DNA of 64,000 nt from Pandoraea pulmonicola (GCF_000815105.2 NZ_CP010310.2:5803622-5867621), one strand, 5' to 3'; positions 9,589-19,959 are shown, counted from the first letter of the stretch. A program made the numbers and translations. Notes: generated by a model not told the origin, from the letters alone.

Positions 9589-10977
9589 ATGTCTGTAAGA
9601 ATGGAACGCGATACTTTCGGCGAAATTGCGGTGCCCGCCGATCGTCTGTGGGGCGCTCAAACGCAGCGCTCGCTGCAAAATTTCAAGATTTCCACCGAGA
9701 AGATGCCGCGTGAGCTCGTGCAAGCGCTCGCGCGTGTGAAACGCGCCGCCGCCCTGGTCAACAAGGACCTGCGCGTGCTCGATGCGAAGAAGGCCGACGC
9801 CATCATCCAGGCCGCCGGCGAGGTCGTCGACGGCAAGCACGACGACGAATTCCCGCTGGCCGTGTGGCAGACCGGCTCGGGCACGCAGTCGAACATGAAC
9901 ATGAACGAAGTGCTCGCCAATCGTGCCAGCGAACTGCTCGGCGGCGTGCGCGGCGAAGCGCGTGTCGTGCACCCGAACGACGACGTGAACAAAGGCCAGT
10001 CGTCGAACGACGTATTCCCGACGGCCATGAGCGTGGCCGCCCTCGAAGCCCTCGTCAAACACCTCAAGCCGAGCATCGGCCAACTGCGCGACACACTCGC
10101 CGCGAAGGCGAATGCGTACGACAACATCGTCAAGATCGGCCGCACACACCTACAGGACGCCACGCCGCTCACGCTCGGCCAGGAAATTTCCGGCTGGGTC
10201 GCGCAGCTCGATCACGGTCTGAAGCACGTCGACAGCGCCCTGCCCCATCTGGCCGAACTCGCCCTCGGCGGCACCGCCGTCGGCACCGGCCTGAACGCTC
10301 ACCCCGAATTCGCCAAGAAGGTCGCCGACGCGCTCGCGAAAGACACCGAGCTGCCTTTCGTGACCGCACCGAACAAGTTCGAGGCGCTGGCCGCCAACGA
10401 CGCCATCGTCAACGCGCACGGCGCGCTCAAGACCCTCGCAGCAAGCCTGATGAAGATCGCCAACGACGTGCGATGGCTCGCCAGCGGGCCGCGCTGCGGC
10501 ATCGGCGAGCTGACGATTCCCGAGAACGAACCGGGCAGCTCGATCATGCCGGGCAAGGTCAATCCTACGCAGTGCGAAGCCATGACGATGCTGTGCTGCC
10601 AGGTGCTGGGCAACGACGTGGCGATCAACGTCGGCGGCTCGATGGGCAACTTCGAGCTGAACGTGTTCAAGCCGATGCTCATCCACAACTTCCTGCAAAG
10701 CGTTCGCATGCTCGCCGACGGCGCCGTGAGCTTCAACGACAATTGCGCCATCGGTATCGAGCCCAATCGCGCCCGCATCGGCACGCTGCTCGAAGAGTCG
10801 CTCATGCTGGTGACCGCGCTCAACCCGCACATCGGCTACGACAAGGCCGCGCAGATCGCGAAGAAGGCGCACAAGGAAGGCACCACGCTCAAGGCCGCCG
10901 CGCTCGCGCTCGGTCACGTGACATCCGAACAGTTCGACGTCTGGGTGCGCCCGGAGCAGATGGTCGGCAAGCGCTGA
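9589..10977 (+). CDS. fumC: Fumarate hydratase class II
   Basis: Homotetrameric, iron-independent fumarase of 462 residues that interconverts fumarate and malate in the TCA cycle. Visible hallmarks are the N-terminal [21 protein letters not shown] segment, [37 protein letters not shown], and the superfamily signature [16 protein letters not shown] around residues 315-325 with the mobile catalytic Ser. ATG 9589 has GAGGAG 8 nt upstream. Length and motifs match FumC rather than aspartase (no aspartase-type C-terminus). A LysR gene follows 37 bases later and may be cotranscribed. Confidence 0.96.
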   Translation: MSVRMERDTFGEIAVPADRLWGAQTQRSLQNFKISTEKMPRELVQALARVKRAAALVNKDLRVLDAKKADAIIQAAGEVVDGKHDDEFPLAVWQTGSGTQSNMNMNEVLANRASELLGGVRGEARVVHPNDDVNKGQSSNDVFPTAMSVAALEALVKHLKPSIGQLRDTLAAKANAYDNIVKIGRTHLQDATPLTLGQEISGWVAQLDHGLKHVDSALPHLAELALGGTAVGTGLNAHPEFAKKVADALAKDTELPFVTAPNKFEALAANDAIVNAHGALKTLAASLMKIANDVRWLASGPRCGIGELTIPENEPGSSIMPGKVNPTQCEAMTMLCCQVLGNDVAINVGGSMGNFELNVFKPMLIHNFLQSVRMLADGAVSFNDNCAIGIEPNRARIGTLLEESLMLVTALNPHIGYDKAAQIAKKAHKEGTTLKAAALALGHVTSEQFDVWVRPEQMVGKR

Positions 10978-11014
10978 TCGCGCGCCGACCGCCAACGTCC
11001 GATCGTCGTCGCGC

Positions 11015-11917
11015 ATGCCCATCTCGCCGCTACCGCCGCTGCATTGCCTGATCGCGTTCGATGCCGCCGTGCGGCATGCGAGCTTCACCCGGGCGGCCGC
11101 CGAGCTCAATCTCACGCAAAGCGCCGTGAGCCGTCAGATCGCGCAGCTCGAGGAGTTTCTCGGGCGCGCGCTCTTTACGCGTGAGCATCGCACGCTGCGA
11201 CTGACGGTGGCGGGTCAGCGCTACGCCGAGCAGATTCAACGCCTGCTCGGCGAATGCGCCGAAGCGACCGCCGACCTGATGAAGCGCCGCGGCGATCTCG
11301 AGCTCACGGTGGCGTGCTCGTCCGGCGTGGCCGTGCTGTGGATGACGCCGCAACTCATGCGCTTTCGCGCCGCGCACCCCGACATCAAGATCCGCGTGAT
11401 CGTGAAGGACGGCATCACGTCGCTCTCCGCTTCCGAATTCGACCTCGGCGTGTACTACGTGCGCAACGATCTGCCGTCCGACTTCGCGGGGCGACGCCTG
11501 TTCGACGAGGAAGTCTTTCCCGTGTGCTCGCCCGCCTATCTCGACGGCCGCAAGCTCAGTGCCGCCGATCTCGTCGACGAAACGCTTCTCTTCATCGAAG
11601 ACGGCCAGCGCAAATGGATGTCGTGGCCCGACTGGTTCGAGCTGCAAGGCGTGAGCGTGCGCAAATTCCCTCGCATGGTCAGCGCCAACTACTACCCGTT
11701 GCTCGTGCAGATGGCCATCGAAGGCGGCGGCCTGGTGATGGGCTGGCGTCACATGATCGATCCTTGCCTCGACGCCGGGCTGCTCGTGCGCGCCTGCGAA
11801 GCGAGCGCCAGCCTGGGCGGCGGCTACTATCTCGTGTGGCCTGCCGAGCGCCACGAGCATGCCGCGGCGCGAATTTTCCGCAACTGGATTTACTCGCAAA
11901 CTCGTTTCCCATCATAG
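11015..11917 (+). CDS. LysR-family regulator, GcvA-like
   Basis: A 300-residue LysR regulator of the GcvA subgroup. The N-terminus (PLPPLHCLIAFDAAVRHASF, then TRAAAELNLTQSAVSRQIAQLE) is the subgroup's usual helix-turn-helix. The effector-binding domain starts near residue 90. It lies 37 bases after fumC and 214 bases before the MHS transporter and amidohydrolase genes, which it may control. Its effector cannot be told from the sequence. Confidence 0.87.
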   Translation: MPISPLPPLHCLIAFDAAVRHASFTRAAAELNLTQSAVSRQIAQLEEFLGRALFTREHRTLRLTVAGQRYAEQIQRLLGECAEATADLMKRRGDLELTVACSSGVAVLWMTPQLMRFRAAHPDIKIRVIVKDGITSLSASEFDLGVYYVRNDLPSDFAGRRLFDEEVFPVCSPAYLDGRKLSAADLVDETLLFIEDGQRKWMSWPDWFELQGVSVRKFPRMVSANYYPLLVQMAIEGGGLVMGWRHMIDPCLDAGLLVRACEASASLGGGYYLVWPAERHEHAAARIFRNWIYSQTRFPS

Positions 11918-12131
11918 GGATTACGTGCATCTTGCAAAGTTGCCATGCGTTGCACGCATGACAACATGACGAATTATCGTTTTGCCTGTCATTTTGTCTG
12001 ACCTATTTTGTGATGCATCCGCGCACGTCCGACGATCCTCTCGGCGGACGTGATTCGACAAAAGCAGGCGTATTCGGCATGACGTGAATTCCAGGCACGC
12101 AACGGACGCCATCATCCTCCGGGAGACCCAG

Positions 12132-13412
12132 ATGCAGGCGACCTACGCTGTGCCTCAAGACAATATGGCCCGCCAGCGCCGTCAAGCCATCGTGGCGACG
12201 GTGATCGGCAATGGTCTGGAGTGGTTCGACTTCACCGTGTACAGCTTCTTCGCGGCCATCATCGCGAAGCAGTTCTTCCCCACGGGCGACGAGCTGTCCT
12301 CGTTCCTGCTCGCCGTGGCGACCTTCGGCGTGGGCTTCTTCATGCGCCCGGTCGGTGGCATCGTGCTCGGCATCTATTCCGATCGCGTCGGCCGCAAGGC
12401 AGCGCTCTCGCTGACCATTCTGCTCATGGCCGCCGGCACCGCCATGATCGGCCTCGCGCCGACCTACGATCAGATCGGCCTCGCCGCTCCGCTCATCATC
12501 GTGCTCGCGCGCTTGCTGCAAGGCTTCTCGGCCGGCGGCGAAATGGGCGGCGCCACCGCGTTCCTGACCGAATACGCGCCGGCGAACCAGCGCGCGTATT
12601 ACTCGGCATGGATTCAATCGAGCATCGGCTTCGCCGTGCTGCTCGGCGCTGCCGTGGGCACGTTCGTGACGACGGAGCTCGACCGCGCCGCGCTCGAATC
12701 GTGGGGCTGGCGCGTGCCGTTCATCGTCGGCATGCTGATCGGCCCGGTCGGCTTCTACATCCGCAACAAGATCGACGAGACGCCGACGTTCCAGCACGCC
12801 GAGAAGTCGGACACGCCGCTGCGCGACGTCTTCTCGCAGTACCCGCGCGAGACGCTCGCGAGCTTTTCCATGGTCGTGCTGTGGACCATCTGCACCTACG
12901 TGCTGCTGTTCTACATGCCGACGTACGCCCAGCGCGTGCTCCATCTGCCCGCCTCGAACGGCTTCACCGCCGGCATGGTCGGCGGCGCGATGATCCTGGT
13001 GTTCGCGCCGGTCGTGGGACGTCTGGCGGATCGCTACGGCCGCCGCCCGTTCCTGTCGGGCTCGGCACTGCTGATCCTGCTGCTTGCCTGGCCGATGTTC
13101 ACGTATCTGAACGTGGCGCCCGGTCTGCCGTCGCTGCTCGCGTTCCAGATCGTGTTCGGCGCGCTCATCGCCTGCTACACCGGCCCGATCCTCGCCGCCT
13201 TCTCGGAGCTGTTCCCGGCGAAGGTGCTCTCGACGGGGCTGTCGGTCGCGTACAACTTCGCGGTCACGATCTTCGGCGGATTCGCCGCGCTCATCATCAC
13301 GTGGCTGATCGCCCGCACCGGCAGCAACATGGCGCCGGCGATCTACGTGATCATCGCCGCCGCCATCAGCCTCGTCGGCACACGTTTCGTGAAGCCGCTG
13401 CCCAAGGCCTGA
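12132..13412 (+). CDS. MHS-family MFS metabolite:H+ symporter
   Basis: A 426-residue major facilitator of the metabolite:H+ symporter family (relatives transport citrate, alpha-ketoglutarate, proline/betaine or shikimate). Diagnostic stretches are GNGLEWFDFTVYSFFAAIIA in helix 1, PVGGIVLGIYSDRVGRKAAL in the helix 2-3 loop, and LLQGFSAGGEMGGATAFLTEYAP. ATG 12132 follows GGGAGA at proper spacing; an upstream in-frame ATG at 12084 is less likely. It is separated from the amidohydrolase gene by a strong intrinsic terminator, so the two need not be expressed equally. It may import the amidohydrolase substrate. Confidence 0.9.
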   Translation: MQATYAVPQDNMARQRRQAIVATVIGNGLEWFDFTVYSFFAAIIAKQFFPTGDELSSFLLAVATFGVGFFMRPVGGIVLGIYSDRVGRKAALSLTILLMAAGTAMIGLAPTYDQIGLAAPLIIVLARLLQGFSAGGEMGGATAFLTEYAPANQRAYYSAWIQSSIGFAVLLGAAVGTFVTTELDRAALESWGWRVPFIVGMLIGPVGFYIRNKIDETPTFQHAEKSDTPLRDVFSQYPRETLASFSMVVLWTICTYVLLFYMPTYAQRVLHLPASNGFTAGMVGGAMILVFAPVVGRLADRYGRRPFLSGSALLILLLAWPMFTYLNVAPGLPSLLAFQIVFGALIACYTGPILAAFSELFPAKVLSTGLSVAYNFAVTIFGGFAALIITWLIARTGSNMAPAIYVIIAAAISLVGTRFVKPLPKA

Positions 13413-13424
13413 GTCCCCCCAAGG

Positions 13425-13466
13425 ACAAGGCGCGCCCGGTCCGGCGCGCCTTGTGCATTTTTTCAA
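13425..13466 (+). terminator. Strong intrinsic terminator directly upstream of the amidohydrolase start
   Basis: ACAAGGCGCGCC (13425-13436) pairs perfectly with GGCGCGCCTTGT (13443-13454), a 12-bp stem with a 6-nt loop, followed by GCATTTTTTC. It starts 13 nt after the transporter stop and ends only about a dozen nt before the amidohydrolase ATG. The next gene's RBS (AAGGA) begins right after the T-run. It could therefore act as an attenuator rather than a plain end point. Confidence 0.85.
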
Positions 13467-13477
13467 GGAAATCCCCC

Positions 13478-14710
13478 ATGTCCGTTACTCTGCTTCGCGG
13501 CGGCAACGTGCTCGATGCCGCCGCCGGCCGCTTGCTCGAGCGTCACGATGTCGCCATCGACGGCAACCGCATCTCGGCCGTGAGCGCCACGCCGCTCGAC
13601 ATCGACGGCGCCACGGTGATCGACGTCACCGGCAAGACCGTCATGCCCGGCATGATCGACTGCCACGTGCACGTGCTCGCCTCGCATCCGAACCTCGGCA
13701 CCAACGCCAGCCAGCCCAACGTGCTCACGGTGCTCAAGTCGCTGCCGATCATGCAGGGCATGCTCAATCGCGGCTTCACCACGGTGCGCGACGCGGGCGG
13801 CGCCGACTGGGCGCTGCAACAGGCGATCGAACAAGGCGTGATCCCGGGCCCGCGCATCTTCCCCTCGGGCAAGGCGCTCTCGCAGACCGGCGGCCACGGC
13901 GACTTCCGTCCGCGCGGCGACACGCTGGAGCCGTGCTCGTGCGCGTTTCGTGCCGGCGCCATCGGCCGCGTGGTCGACGGCGTCGACCCGATCCGCCTTG
14001 CCGTACGCGAGGAAATTCAGAAGGGCGCAACGCAGATCAAGCTGATGGCGTCGGGCGGTGTCGCCTCGCCCGTCGACCCGATCGCCAACACGCAGTATTC
14101 GGAAGACGAGATCCGCGCGGCGGTCGCCGAAGCGCAAGCGGCACAGACTTATGTGATGGCCCACGCCTATACGCCGAAGGCGATCGCACGCGCCGTGCGC
14201 TGCGGTGTGCGCACCATCGAACACGGCAATCTGTGCGACGCCGAAACGGCCCGGCTGATGGCCGAGAAAGGTGCGTATGTCGTGCCGACGCTCGTCACCT
14301 ACGACGCGCTGGCGAAGGACGGCGCATCGCTGGGCCTGCCGCCAGAGTCGGTGGCGAAGGTCGAAAGCGTGCAGCGCGCCGGGCGCGAGTCGCTCGCCAT
14401 CTATCGCGACGCCGGCGTGAAGATGGGCTTCGGCTCGGATCTGCTCGGCGACATGCACAAGTACCAGTCCGACGAACTCACCATTCGCGCCGATGTGCTT
14501 GGCGCCGCCGACACGCTGCGCTCGGCCACCGTGATCGGTGCGGAGATCCTCAACCGCGTGGGCGAACTGGGCGTGATCGCGCCGGGCGCGATCGCCGACG
14601 TGCTGGTTGTCGACGGCAACCCACTCGAATCGATCGACGTGCTGACGGGCCAGGGCGAAGGCATCCGCTGGGTCTTCAAGGACGGCAGGATCGCCAAGCA
14701 GCCGCAATAA
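13478..14710 (+). CDS. Metal-dependent amidohydrolase (ochratoxinase/Xaa-dipeptidase-like)
   Basis: Amidohydrolase-superfamily enzyme of 410 residues. Metal ligands are in order: HVH in MPGMIDCHVHVLASHP, a Lys in QIKLMASGG that is normally carboxylated, His in YVMAHAYT, His in RTIEHGNL, and Asp in GFGSDLL. The C-terminal beta-sandwich closes with APGAIADVLVVDGNPL. This arrangement is shared by prolidase-like and N-acyl amino-acid or dipeptide hydrolases of the family, so an amide or peptide bond is the likely target. Start ATG 13478 with AAGGAA upstream. The MHS transporter gene precedes it and suggests uptake followed by hydrolysis. The substrate is unknown. Confidence 0.87.
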   Translation: MSVTLLRGGNVLDAAAGRLLERHDVAIDGNRISAVSATPLDIDGATVIDVTGKTVMPGMIDCHVHVLASHPNLGTNASQPNVLTVLKSLPIMQGMLNRGFTTVRDAGGADWALQQAIEQGVIPGPRIFPSGKALSQTGGHGDFRPRGDTLEPCSCAFRAGAIGRVVDGVDPIRLAVREEIQKGATQIKLMASGGVASPVDPIANTQYSEDEIRAAVAEAQAAQTYVMAHAYTPKAIARAVRCGVRTIEHGNLCDAETARLMAEKGAYVVPTLVTYDALAKDGASLGLPPESVAKVESVQRAGRESLAIYRDAGVKMGFGSDLLGDMHKYQSDELTIRADVLGAADTLRSATVIGAEILNRVGELGVIAPGAIADVLVVDGNPLESIDVLTGQGEGIRWVFKDGRIAKQPQ

Positions 14711-14741
14711 TCGCAGCTGTCGCAGCCATCGCCGATCAACG

Positions 14742-14780
14742 AAAAAGGCAGTCCGCCGATGTCGTGCGGACTGCCTTTTT
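14742..14780. terminator. Bidirectional intrinsic terminator between convergent genes
   Basis: AAAAAGGCAGTCCG (14742-14755) pairs with CGGACTGCCTTTTT (14767-14780), giving a stem flanked by A and T runs on both strands. It sits between the amidohydrolase stop (plus strand) and the trpS stop (minus strand) and can end both transcripts. Confidence 0.9.
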
Positions 14781-14825
14781 GCCGTCTGACGTTCTGCCCG
14801 GCGCGTGACACGCCGGGCGACTGCC

Positions 14826-15854
14826 TCACTTCTTCCAGCCGGGCGTGACGAACACCGAGCGCACGTCGTCGAGCGTCTGCGAGACCGTTTCGCGAGCGCG
14901 CTCCGTGCCGGCGCGCAGCATGTTCCACACGTACTCGGGATCCTTCGCGTACTGCTCGCGACGCTCGCGCATCGGACGCAGCATCTCCTGCAGGCGTTCT
15001 TCCAGGCGCGCCTTCACCTTGGAATCCGCCAGCCCGCCGCGCACGTAGTGATCCTTGAGCGCCTGCAAGCCTTCCTTGTCCTCGTCGAACGCATCGAGAT
15101 AGGCAAACGCCACGTTGCCTTCCAGATGTCCGGGATCTTCCACCTTCAGATGCAGCGGATCGGTGTAGCACTTCTTCACGGCGGCGCGGATCTCGTCCGG
15201 CGTGGAGGAGATGTTGATCACATTGCCCAGCGACTTGCTCATCTTGGCCTTGCCGTCGATGCCCGGCAGACGGCCGATCGGCGGCACGAGCGCCTTCGTC
15301 TCGACGAGGATCTCGCGATCGGCGAGACGGTTCAGACGACGCACGATCTCGTTCGTCTGCTCGATCATCGGCAACTGGTCTTCGCCGACCGGCACCAGCG
15401 TGGCGCGAAACGCCGTGATGTCCGCGGCCTGGCTGACCGGATACGTGAGAAAGCCCGCCGGAATGTCGCGCTCGAAATTGCGCAGACCGATTTCCTGCTT
15501 GACGGTCGGGTTGCGCTCCAGGCGCGCCACCGTCACGAGGTTCAGGTAGTAGAACGTGAGTTCGGTCAGCTCGGGCAGCCACGTCTGCACGCAGATCGTC
15601 GTGACGTCCGGGTCGATGCCGACCGCCAGATAGTCCAGCGCCACTTCGGAAACGTTGCGGTGCACCTTGCCGCGATCATCCGTGTTGTCGGTCAGTGCCT
15701 GCGCGTCGGCGACCAGAACGAACTGCTTGTACTCGTGCTGATACGCCACGCGGTTCTTCAGACTGCCGACATAGTGGCCCAGATGCAGCGGGCCCGTCGG
15801 GCGATCGCCCGTGAGGATCACCTTGCGATCCCCAGGTGCCTTCGAAACACTCAT
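14826..15854 (-). CDS. trpS: Tryptophanyl-tRNA synthetase
   Basis: Class I aminoacyl-tRNA synthetase of 342 residues charging tRNA-Trp. The HIGH-type motif is HLGH at residues 24-27 and the KMSKS loop is intact near residues 204-208 ([12 protein letters not shown]). Start ATG 15854 has GGGAGAGGAAA upstream; a longer in-frame reading to 15917 is not protein-like. A bidirectional terminator lies downstream. It is a single-gene unit, and no T-box or Trp-rich leader peptide was seen in the 276 bases upstream. Confidence 0.95.
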   Translation of the reverse strand: MSVSKAPGDRKVILTGDRPTGPLHLGHYVGSLKNRVAYQHEYKQFVLVADAQALTDNTDDRGKVHRNVSEVALDYLAVGIDPDVTTICVQTWLPELTELTFYYLNLVTVARLERNPTVKQEIGLRNFERDIPAGFLTYPVSQAADITAFRATLVPVGEDQLPMIEQTNEIVRRLNRLADREILVETKALVPPIGRLPGIDGKAKMSKSLGNVINISSTPDEIRAAVKKCYTDPLHLKVEDPGHLEGNVAFAYLDAFDEDKEGLQALKDHYVRGGLADSKVKARLEERLQEMLRPMRERREQYAKDPEYVWNMLRAGTERARETVSQTLDDVRSVFVTPGWKK

Positions 15855-16048
15855 TTTCCTCTCCCTAATCAAGCATTTAGGGGCGTCCCGCGGCTGCACG
15901 CGCGGCCATCGCCACACCGCTGTCAGCCCTAAGTCCGCCCCAACGCGTCTACCGCAACCTACGAATGGTAGCGCGTCGGCCCGATGCCGGTACAGAAACG
16001 CGCTCGCGTTCCTGGCAGCACATGCGCGTTGGCGCGGTGACGGTGCAT

Positions 16049-16075
16049 GAAAAAACGGGAGCCGAAGCTCCCGTT
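16049..16075 (-). terminator. Intrinsic terminator of the indolepyruvate oxidoreductase gene
   Basis: On the minus strand ACGGGAGC and GCTCCCGT (16055-16062 with 16067-16074) form an 8-bp stem closed by a tetraloop, followed by a six-T run. It lies about 55 bases beyond the stop of the minus-strand oxidoreductase gene. Confidence 0.88.
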
Positions 16076-16130
16076 CTCACTGACATCACGCGTTGGCGCG
16101 AGTCGTCTGTCGCGCAGGGTCCTGCGACGC

Positions 16131-19100
16131 TCAGCGTGCCGTCACCACCGGAATGCCCTTGAGCGACTTGCCGCCCGCGCGTGCATGCGCCAGAGCCTGC
16201 TCGACGGCTTCGCCCGTGGCGGGCGTCACCCCCAGGCGGCCCGCGATCGTCGCTTCGACGCGCTTGGCCATCGCCAGGTTCGCCAGCTTCACGTGACCGT
16301 AGCCGCGGATCTTCGCCGGCGTCTGCGCGAGTGCGATGACGTCCTCGAGCGTTTGCTCGTTGAGCACCGCCAGTGCGCGCTCGAGCGTCGCGCGGTAGTC
16401 GGCGATCAACTGGCGCTCCATGCGACGCTCCAGCGTGTAGCCGAAGACGTCGAGCGCGCCGCCACGCAGACCGCGCAGCTTCGCCATGCCGCGCAGCACC
16501 GGCCACAGCCACGGGCCGATGGTGACCTTCTTCGGCGGCGCACCGTCCTTGCCGCGCGCGATGAGCGGCGGCGCCATGTGGAATTCGAGACGGAAGTCAC
16601 GGCCCGGCTTGCCTTCGAAGGTCTCGCCCAGCGCGTCGGCGAAGGCCGTTTGCGCATACAGCCGCGCGACTTCGTACTCGTCCTTGTAGGCCATCAGGCG
16701 CGAGAGCTGCTGCGCAACGACGCGCGTGAGGCGCCCCGGCGCACCGGCCACGCGGGCCTCGGCATCCGAGACCTGCTTGACGAACGCGGTGAACTGCGCG
16801 GCATACGCCGCGTTCTGGTACTGCGCGAGCAGATCCACGCGATGCGCGACGAGTGCGTCGAGCGTCATTTCGTCGGCCACCGGCGCATGCGCGGGGGCGT
16901 GCACGGCCTTGGCGGTCGTCTCCGTCAGGGCGGCCGGATCGCCGGCGGCCAGTCGTCCGATCGCCAGCGCGAGCTGGTTCATCGGCACGGCCACGTTGTT
17001 CAGCTCGATGGCGCGTTGCAGCGCCTGCAGCGAGACCGGCACCAGCCCCAGTTGCCATGCGAAGCCGAGCATGATGATGTTCGCGCCCATCGTGTCGCCG
17101 AGGAAGCGCTGCGCGAGCGCCTGCGCGTCGCACGTATCGAGTTTGTCGCTGCCGGCGGCGTGACGCATCTTCGCGAGCAGCGCATCGCCATGCAGGCTGG
17201 CATCCGGATTCTGGACGAACGAGGCGTTCGGAATCGCATGCGTGTTGACGATCACGCGCGTGCGATCGCGCCGCACAGTCTGCAGCGCATCGGCGCTCGC
17301 GCCCACGACCATGTCGCAGGCAAGCAGCACGTCGGCCTGCTGCGTGTCGATGCGCACCTGATTGAGCGCCTGCGGCGTGTTGGCGAAGCGCACGAACGAA
17401 AGCACGGCGCCGCCCTTCTGCGCGAAGCCCATGAAGTCGAGCACCGAGGCGCTCTTGCCTTCGAGGTGCGCCGCCATCGTGATCAGGGCGCCGATCGTCA
17501 CCACGCCCGTGCCGCCCACGCCGGTGACCATGATGTCGAACGGTGCGTTGCCGGCGAGCGCCGTTGGTTGCGGCAGTGCGTTCAGCCGCGCTTCGAAAGC
17601 CGCTTGATCGAACGCCGCGGCCAGTGCCCTCTTCAACTGTGCGCCCTTGACCGAGACGAAGCTCGGGCAGAAACCGTTCACGCAGGAGAAGTCCTTGTTG
17701 CACGACGATTGATCGATGCGACGCTTGCGTCCCAGCGCGGTTTCCACCGGCTCGACCGACAGGCAGTTCGACGCCACGCCGCAATCGCCGCAGCCTTCGC
17801 AGACGGCTTCGTTGATGAACAGACGGCGATCCGGGTTCGGGAATTCGTTTTTCTTGCGACGGCGACGCTTCTCGGCCGCGCACGTCTGGTCGTAGATCAG
17901 CACGGTCGCGCCGGGGATCTCGCGCAATTCGCGCTGCACGGCGTCGAGCTCGCTGCGGTGGTGGAACGTAGTGCCCTTCGGGAACTGGCCTTCATGGCCG
18001 ATGTACTTCTCCGGCTCGTCGCTCACCACGACGAGTTTGGCGATGCCTTCGGCTTCGACCTGGCGCGCGATCTGCGGCACCGAGATCGAGCCGTCCACGG
18101 GCTGGCCGCCGGTCATCGCGACCGCGTCGTTGTACAGGATCTTGTAGGTGATGTTCGCCCTGGACGCCACCGCCTGACGAATCGCAAGCAGGCCCGAGTG
18201 GAAGTACGTGCCGTCGCCCAGGTTCTGGAAGACGTGCGGGCGCTTGGTGAAGTGCGAATGCGCCGCCCAGTCCACGCCCTCTCCGCCCATCTGGATCAGG
18301 CCGGTGGTGTCGCGGTCCATCCACGACGCCATGAAGTGGCAGCCGATACCGGCTTGCGCGATGGAGCCCTCGGGCACCTTCGTCGACGTGTTGTGCGGGC
18401 AGCCCGAGCAGAAGTACGGCACGCGACGCACGCCATCGGCTTCGTTCGACAGGATCTCGTGTGCCACCAAATCGACCACGCGCTCGCGACGATCAAGCGC
18501 CGGGCGATGCTTCGCGAGCCACTCGGCGAAGACGGGCAGCACGCGCGAGGGACGCAGTTCGCCCAGCGCCGAGAGCAGCGCACGGCCATCGGCGTCGGTC
18601 TTGCCGAGCACGATCGGGCGCGTGCCCGTCGTGCGGTTGTAGAGGGACTGCTTGATCTGTTGCTCGACGACCGGGCCCTTCTCCTCGATGACGAGGATTT
18701 CCTTGAGGCCGCTCACAAAGGCGTCCAGACGCGTCATGTCCAGCGGGAACGACAGACCGACCTTGTAGATGCGCACGCCGGCGGCGGCGAGATCGTCGAC
18801 GGTGATGTCCAGGCGACGCAGCGTCTCCATCAGATCCAGATGGGCCTTGCCGCAGGTCACGATGCCGATGTCCGCCTCGGGGGCCGGCGCGATCCACTTG
18901 TCGATGCTGTTCACGCGCGAGAAGGCGCGCACGGCGTCGAGCTTGGCCGTCAGGCGGGCTTCCAGCGCGAGGCTCGGCAGGTCGGGCCAGCGGTTGTGCA
19001 GACCGCCTTCCGGTGCGACGTAGTCGAGCGGCTCGGCCCAGTCGGTGCGGATCTTGTCGAGGTCGACGGTGCCGCGCGACTCGACCGTCTCCGAAATCGC

Positions 19101-19748
19101 CTTGAGACCGGCCCAGGCGCCCGAGAAACGCGAGAGCGCGTAGCCGTACAGGCCGAATTCGACGAGTTCGCCGATATCCGCCGGGTTAAGCACCGGCATG
19201 CTCCACGACATCATCGTGAAGTCGCTCTGGTGCGGCATCGACGACGACACGCAACCGTGGTCGTCACCGGCCACCACGAGCACGCCGCCGTGGCGCGACG
19301 CACCGTAGGCGTTGCCATGCTTGAGCGCGTCGCCCGCGCGGTCCACCCCCGGGCCCTTGCCGTACCACATGCCGAACACGCCTTCGACGGTGCGCTCGGG
19401 ATCGGCCTCCACGCGCTGCGTGCCCATGACGGCCGTGCCGCCCAGTTCCTCGTTGATCGCGGGCAGGAACTTGACGTTCGCCGCATCGAGCAGCTTCTTC
19501 GCCTTCCACAACTGCTGGTCCACGCCGCCCAGCGGCGAGCCGCGGTAGCCGCTGATGAAGCCAGCCGTGTTCAGGCCGCGCGCGGCGTCTAGCTGGTGCT
19601 GCATCAGGAGGATGCGCACGAGCGCCTGCGTGCCGGTCAGAAAGATCTGGCCATGGCGCGCGGTAAGTGCGTCGGAGAGCTGGTAGTCGGGATGGGCCAG
19701 GGGGTTGGCCGTCGGCGTCGCGAGCGCGGCGCGCATGGGGGCATTCAT
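16131..19748 (-). CDS. Fused indolepyruvate:ferredoxin oxidoreductase
   Basis: A 1205-residue cytoplasmic enzyme that oxidatively decarboxylates aryl pyruvates (indolepyruvate and related 2-oxoacids) to acyl-CoA. It joins subunits that are separate in archaea. The N-terminal part is pyruvate-ferredoxin-oxidoreductase-like (SGYRGSPLGGVDQQL). A TPP-binding part lies around 430-560 (CSGCPHNTSTKVPEG, GGQPVDGSISVPQIA). Iron-sulfur cysteines cluster near 645-695 (CEGCGDCGVASNC; CNKDFSCVNGFC). A gamma-type domain begins near 741 (GVGGTGVVTIG). ATG 19748 has AGGAG 7 nt upstream. Divergent from an Lrp-type regulator, it probably serves aromatic or branched amino acid catabolism. Confidence 0.93.
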   Translation of the reverse strand: MNAPMRAALATPTANPLAHPDYQLSDALTARHGQIFLTGTQALVRILLMQHQLDAARGLNTAGFISGYRGSPLGGVDQQLWKAKKLLDAANVKFLPAINEELGGTAVMGTQRVEADPERTVEGVFGMWYGKGPGVDRAGDALKHGNAYGASRHGGVLVVAGDDHGCVSSSMPHQSDFTMMSWSMPVLNPADIGELVEFGLYGYALSRFSGAWAGLKAISETVESRGTVDLDKIRTDWAEPLDYVAPEGGLHNRWPDLPSLALEARLTAKLDAVRAFSRVNSIDKWIAPAPEADIGIVTCGKAHLDLMETLRRLDITVDDLAAAGVRIYKVGLSFPLDMTRLDAFVSGLKEILVIEEKGPVVEQQIKQSLYNRTTGTRPIVLGKTDADGRALLSALGELRPSRVLPVFAEWLAKHRPALDRRERVVDLVAHEILSNEADGVRRVPYFCSGCPHNTSTKVPEGSIAQAGIGCHFMASWMDRDTTGLIQMGGEGVDWAAHSHFTKRPHVFQNLGDGTYFHSGLLAIRQAVASRANITYKILYNDAVAMTGGQPVDGSISVPQIARQVEAEGIAKLVVVSDEPEKYIGHEGQFPKGTTFHHRSELDAVQRELREIPGATVLIYDQTCAAEKRRRRKKNEFPNPDRRLFINEAVCEGCGDCGVASNCLSVEPVETALGRKRRIDQSSCNKDFSCVNGFCPSFVSVKGAQLKRALAAAFDQAAFEARLNALPQPTALAGNAPFDIMVTGVGGTGVVTIGALITMAAHLEGKSASVLDFMGFAQKGGAVLSFVRFANTPQALNQVRIDTQQADVLLACDMVVGASADALQTVRRDRTRVIVNTHAIPNASFVQNPDASLHGDALLAKMRHAAGSDKLDTCDAQALAQRFLGDTMGANIIMLGFAWQLGLVPVSLQALQRAIELNNVAVPMNQLALAIGRLAAGDPAALTETTAKAVHAPAHAPVADEMTLDALVAHRVDLLAQYQNAAYAAQFTAFVKQVSDAEARVAGAPGRLTRVVAQQLSRLMAYKDEYEVARLYAQTAFADALGETFEGKPGRDFRLEFHMAPPLIARGKDGAPPKKVTIGPWLWPVLRGMAKLRGLRGGALDVFGYTLERRMERQLIADYRATLERALAVLNEQTLEDVIALAQTPAKIRGYGHVKLANLAMAKRVEATIAGRLGVTPATGEAVEQALAHARAGGKSLKGIPVVTAR

Positions 19749-19959
19749 CGTGTATCTCCTGATCCCCACCACCGCCGCGGTCCGCCATCTCGGGAGAGCG
19801 GCGCACCAGCCAGGCTTCGGGGACACCTGTTCTGTTCGTCTGGACGCCGTGTCCCATAGCGCGGGCACGCGTCTGCATGGAAGCAGTGTAGGGGGAGGTA
19901 CGAGAAAGATTTTTACTATTTCACTCCGTTTGGCGCACAATAAGAAACGTTCATTTCGA

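Noticed and set aside
12221..14710. Long frame (829 codons) spanning the symporter and amidohydrolase
   Set aside because: The first part is an out-of-frame shadow of the symporter; only the part from 13478 is a real protein.
16047..19592. Very long plus-strand open frame (about 1180 codons) opposite the indolepyruvate oxidoreductase
   Set aside because: It is the antisense mirror of a real gene in high-GC DNA: composition is Arg/His/Ala-rich, with no domain. The minus-strand frame has clear TPP and iron-sulfur motifs.
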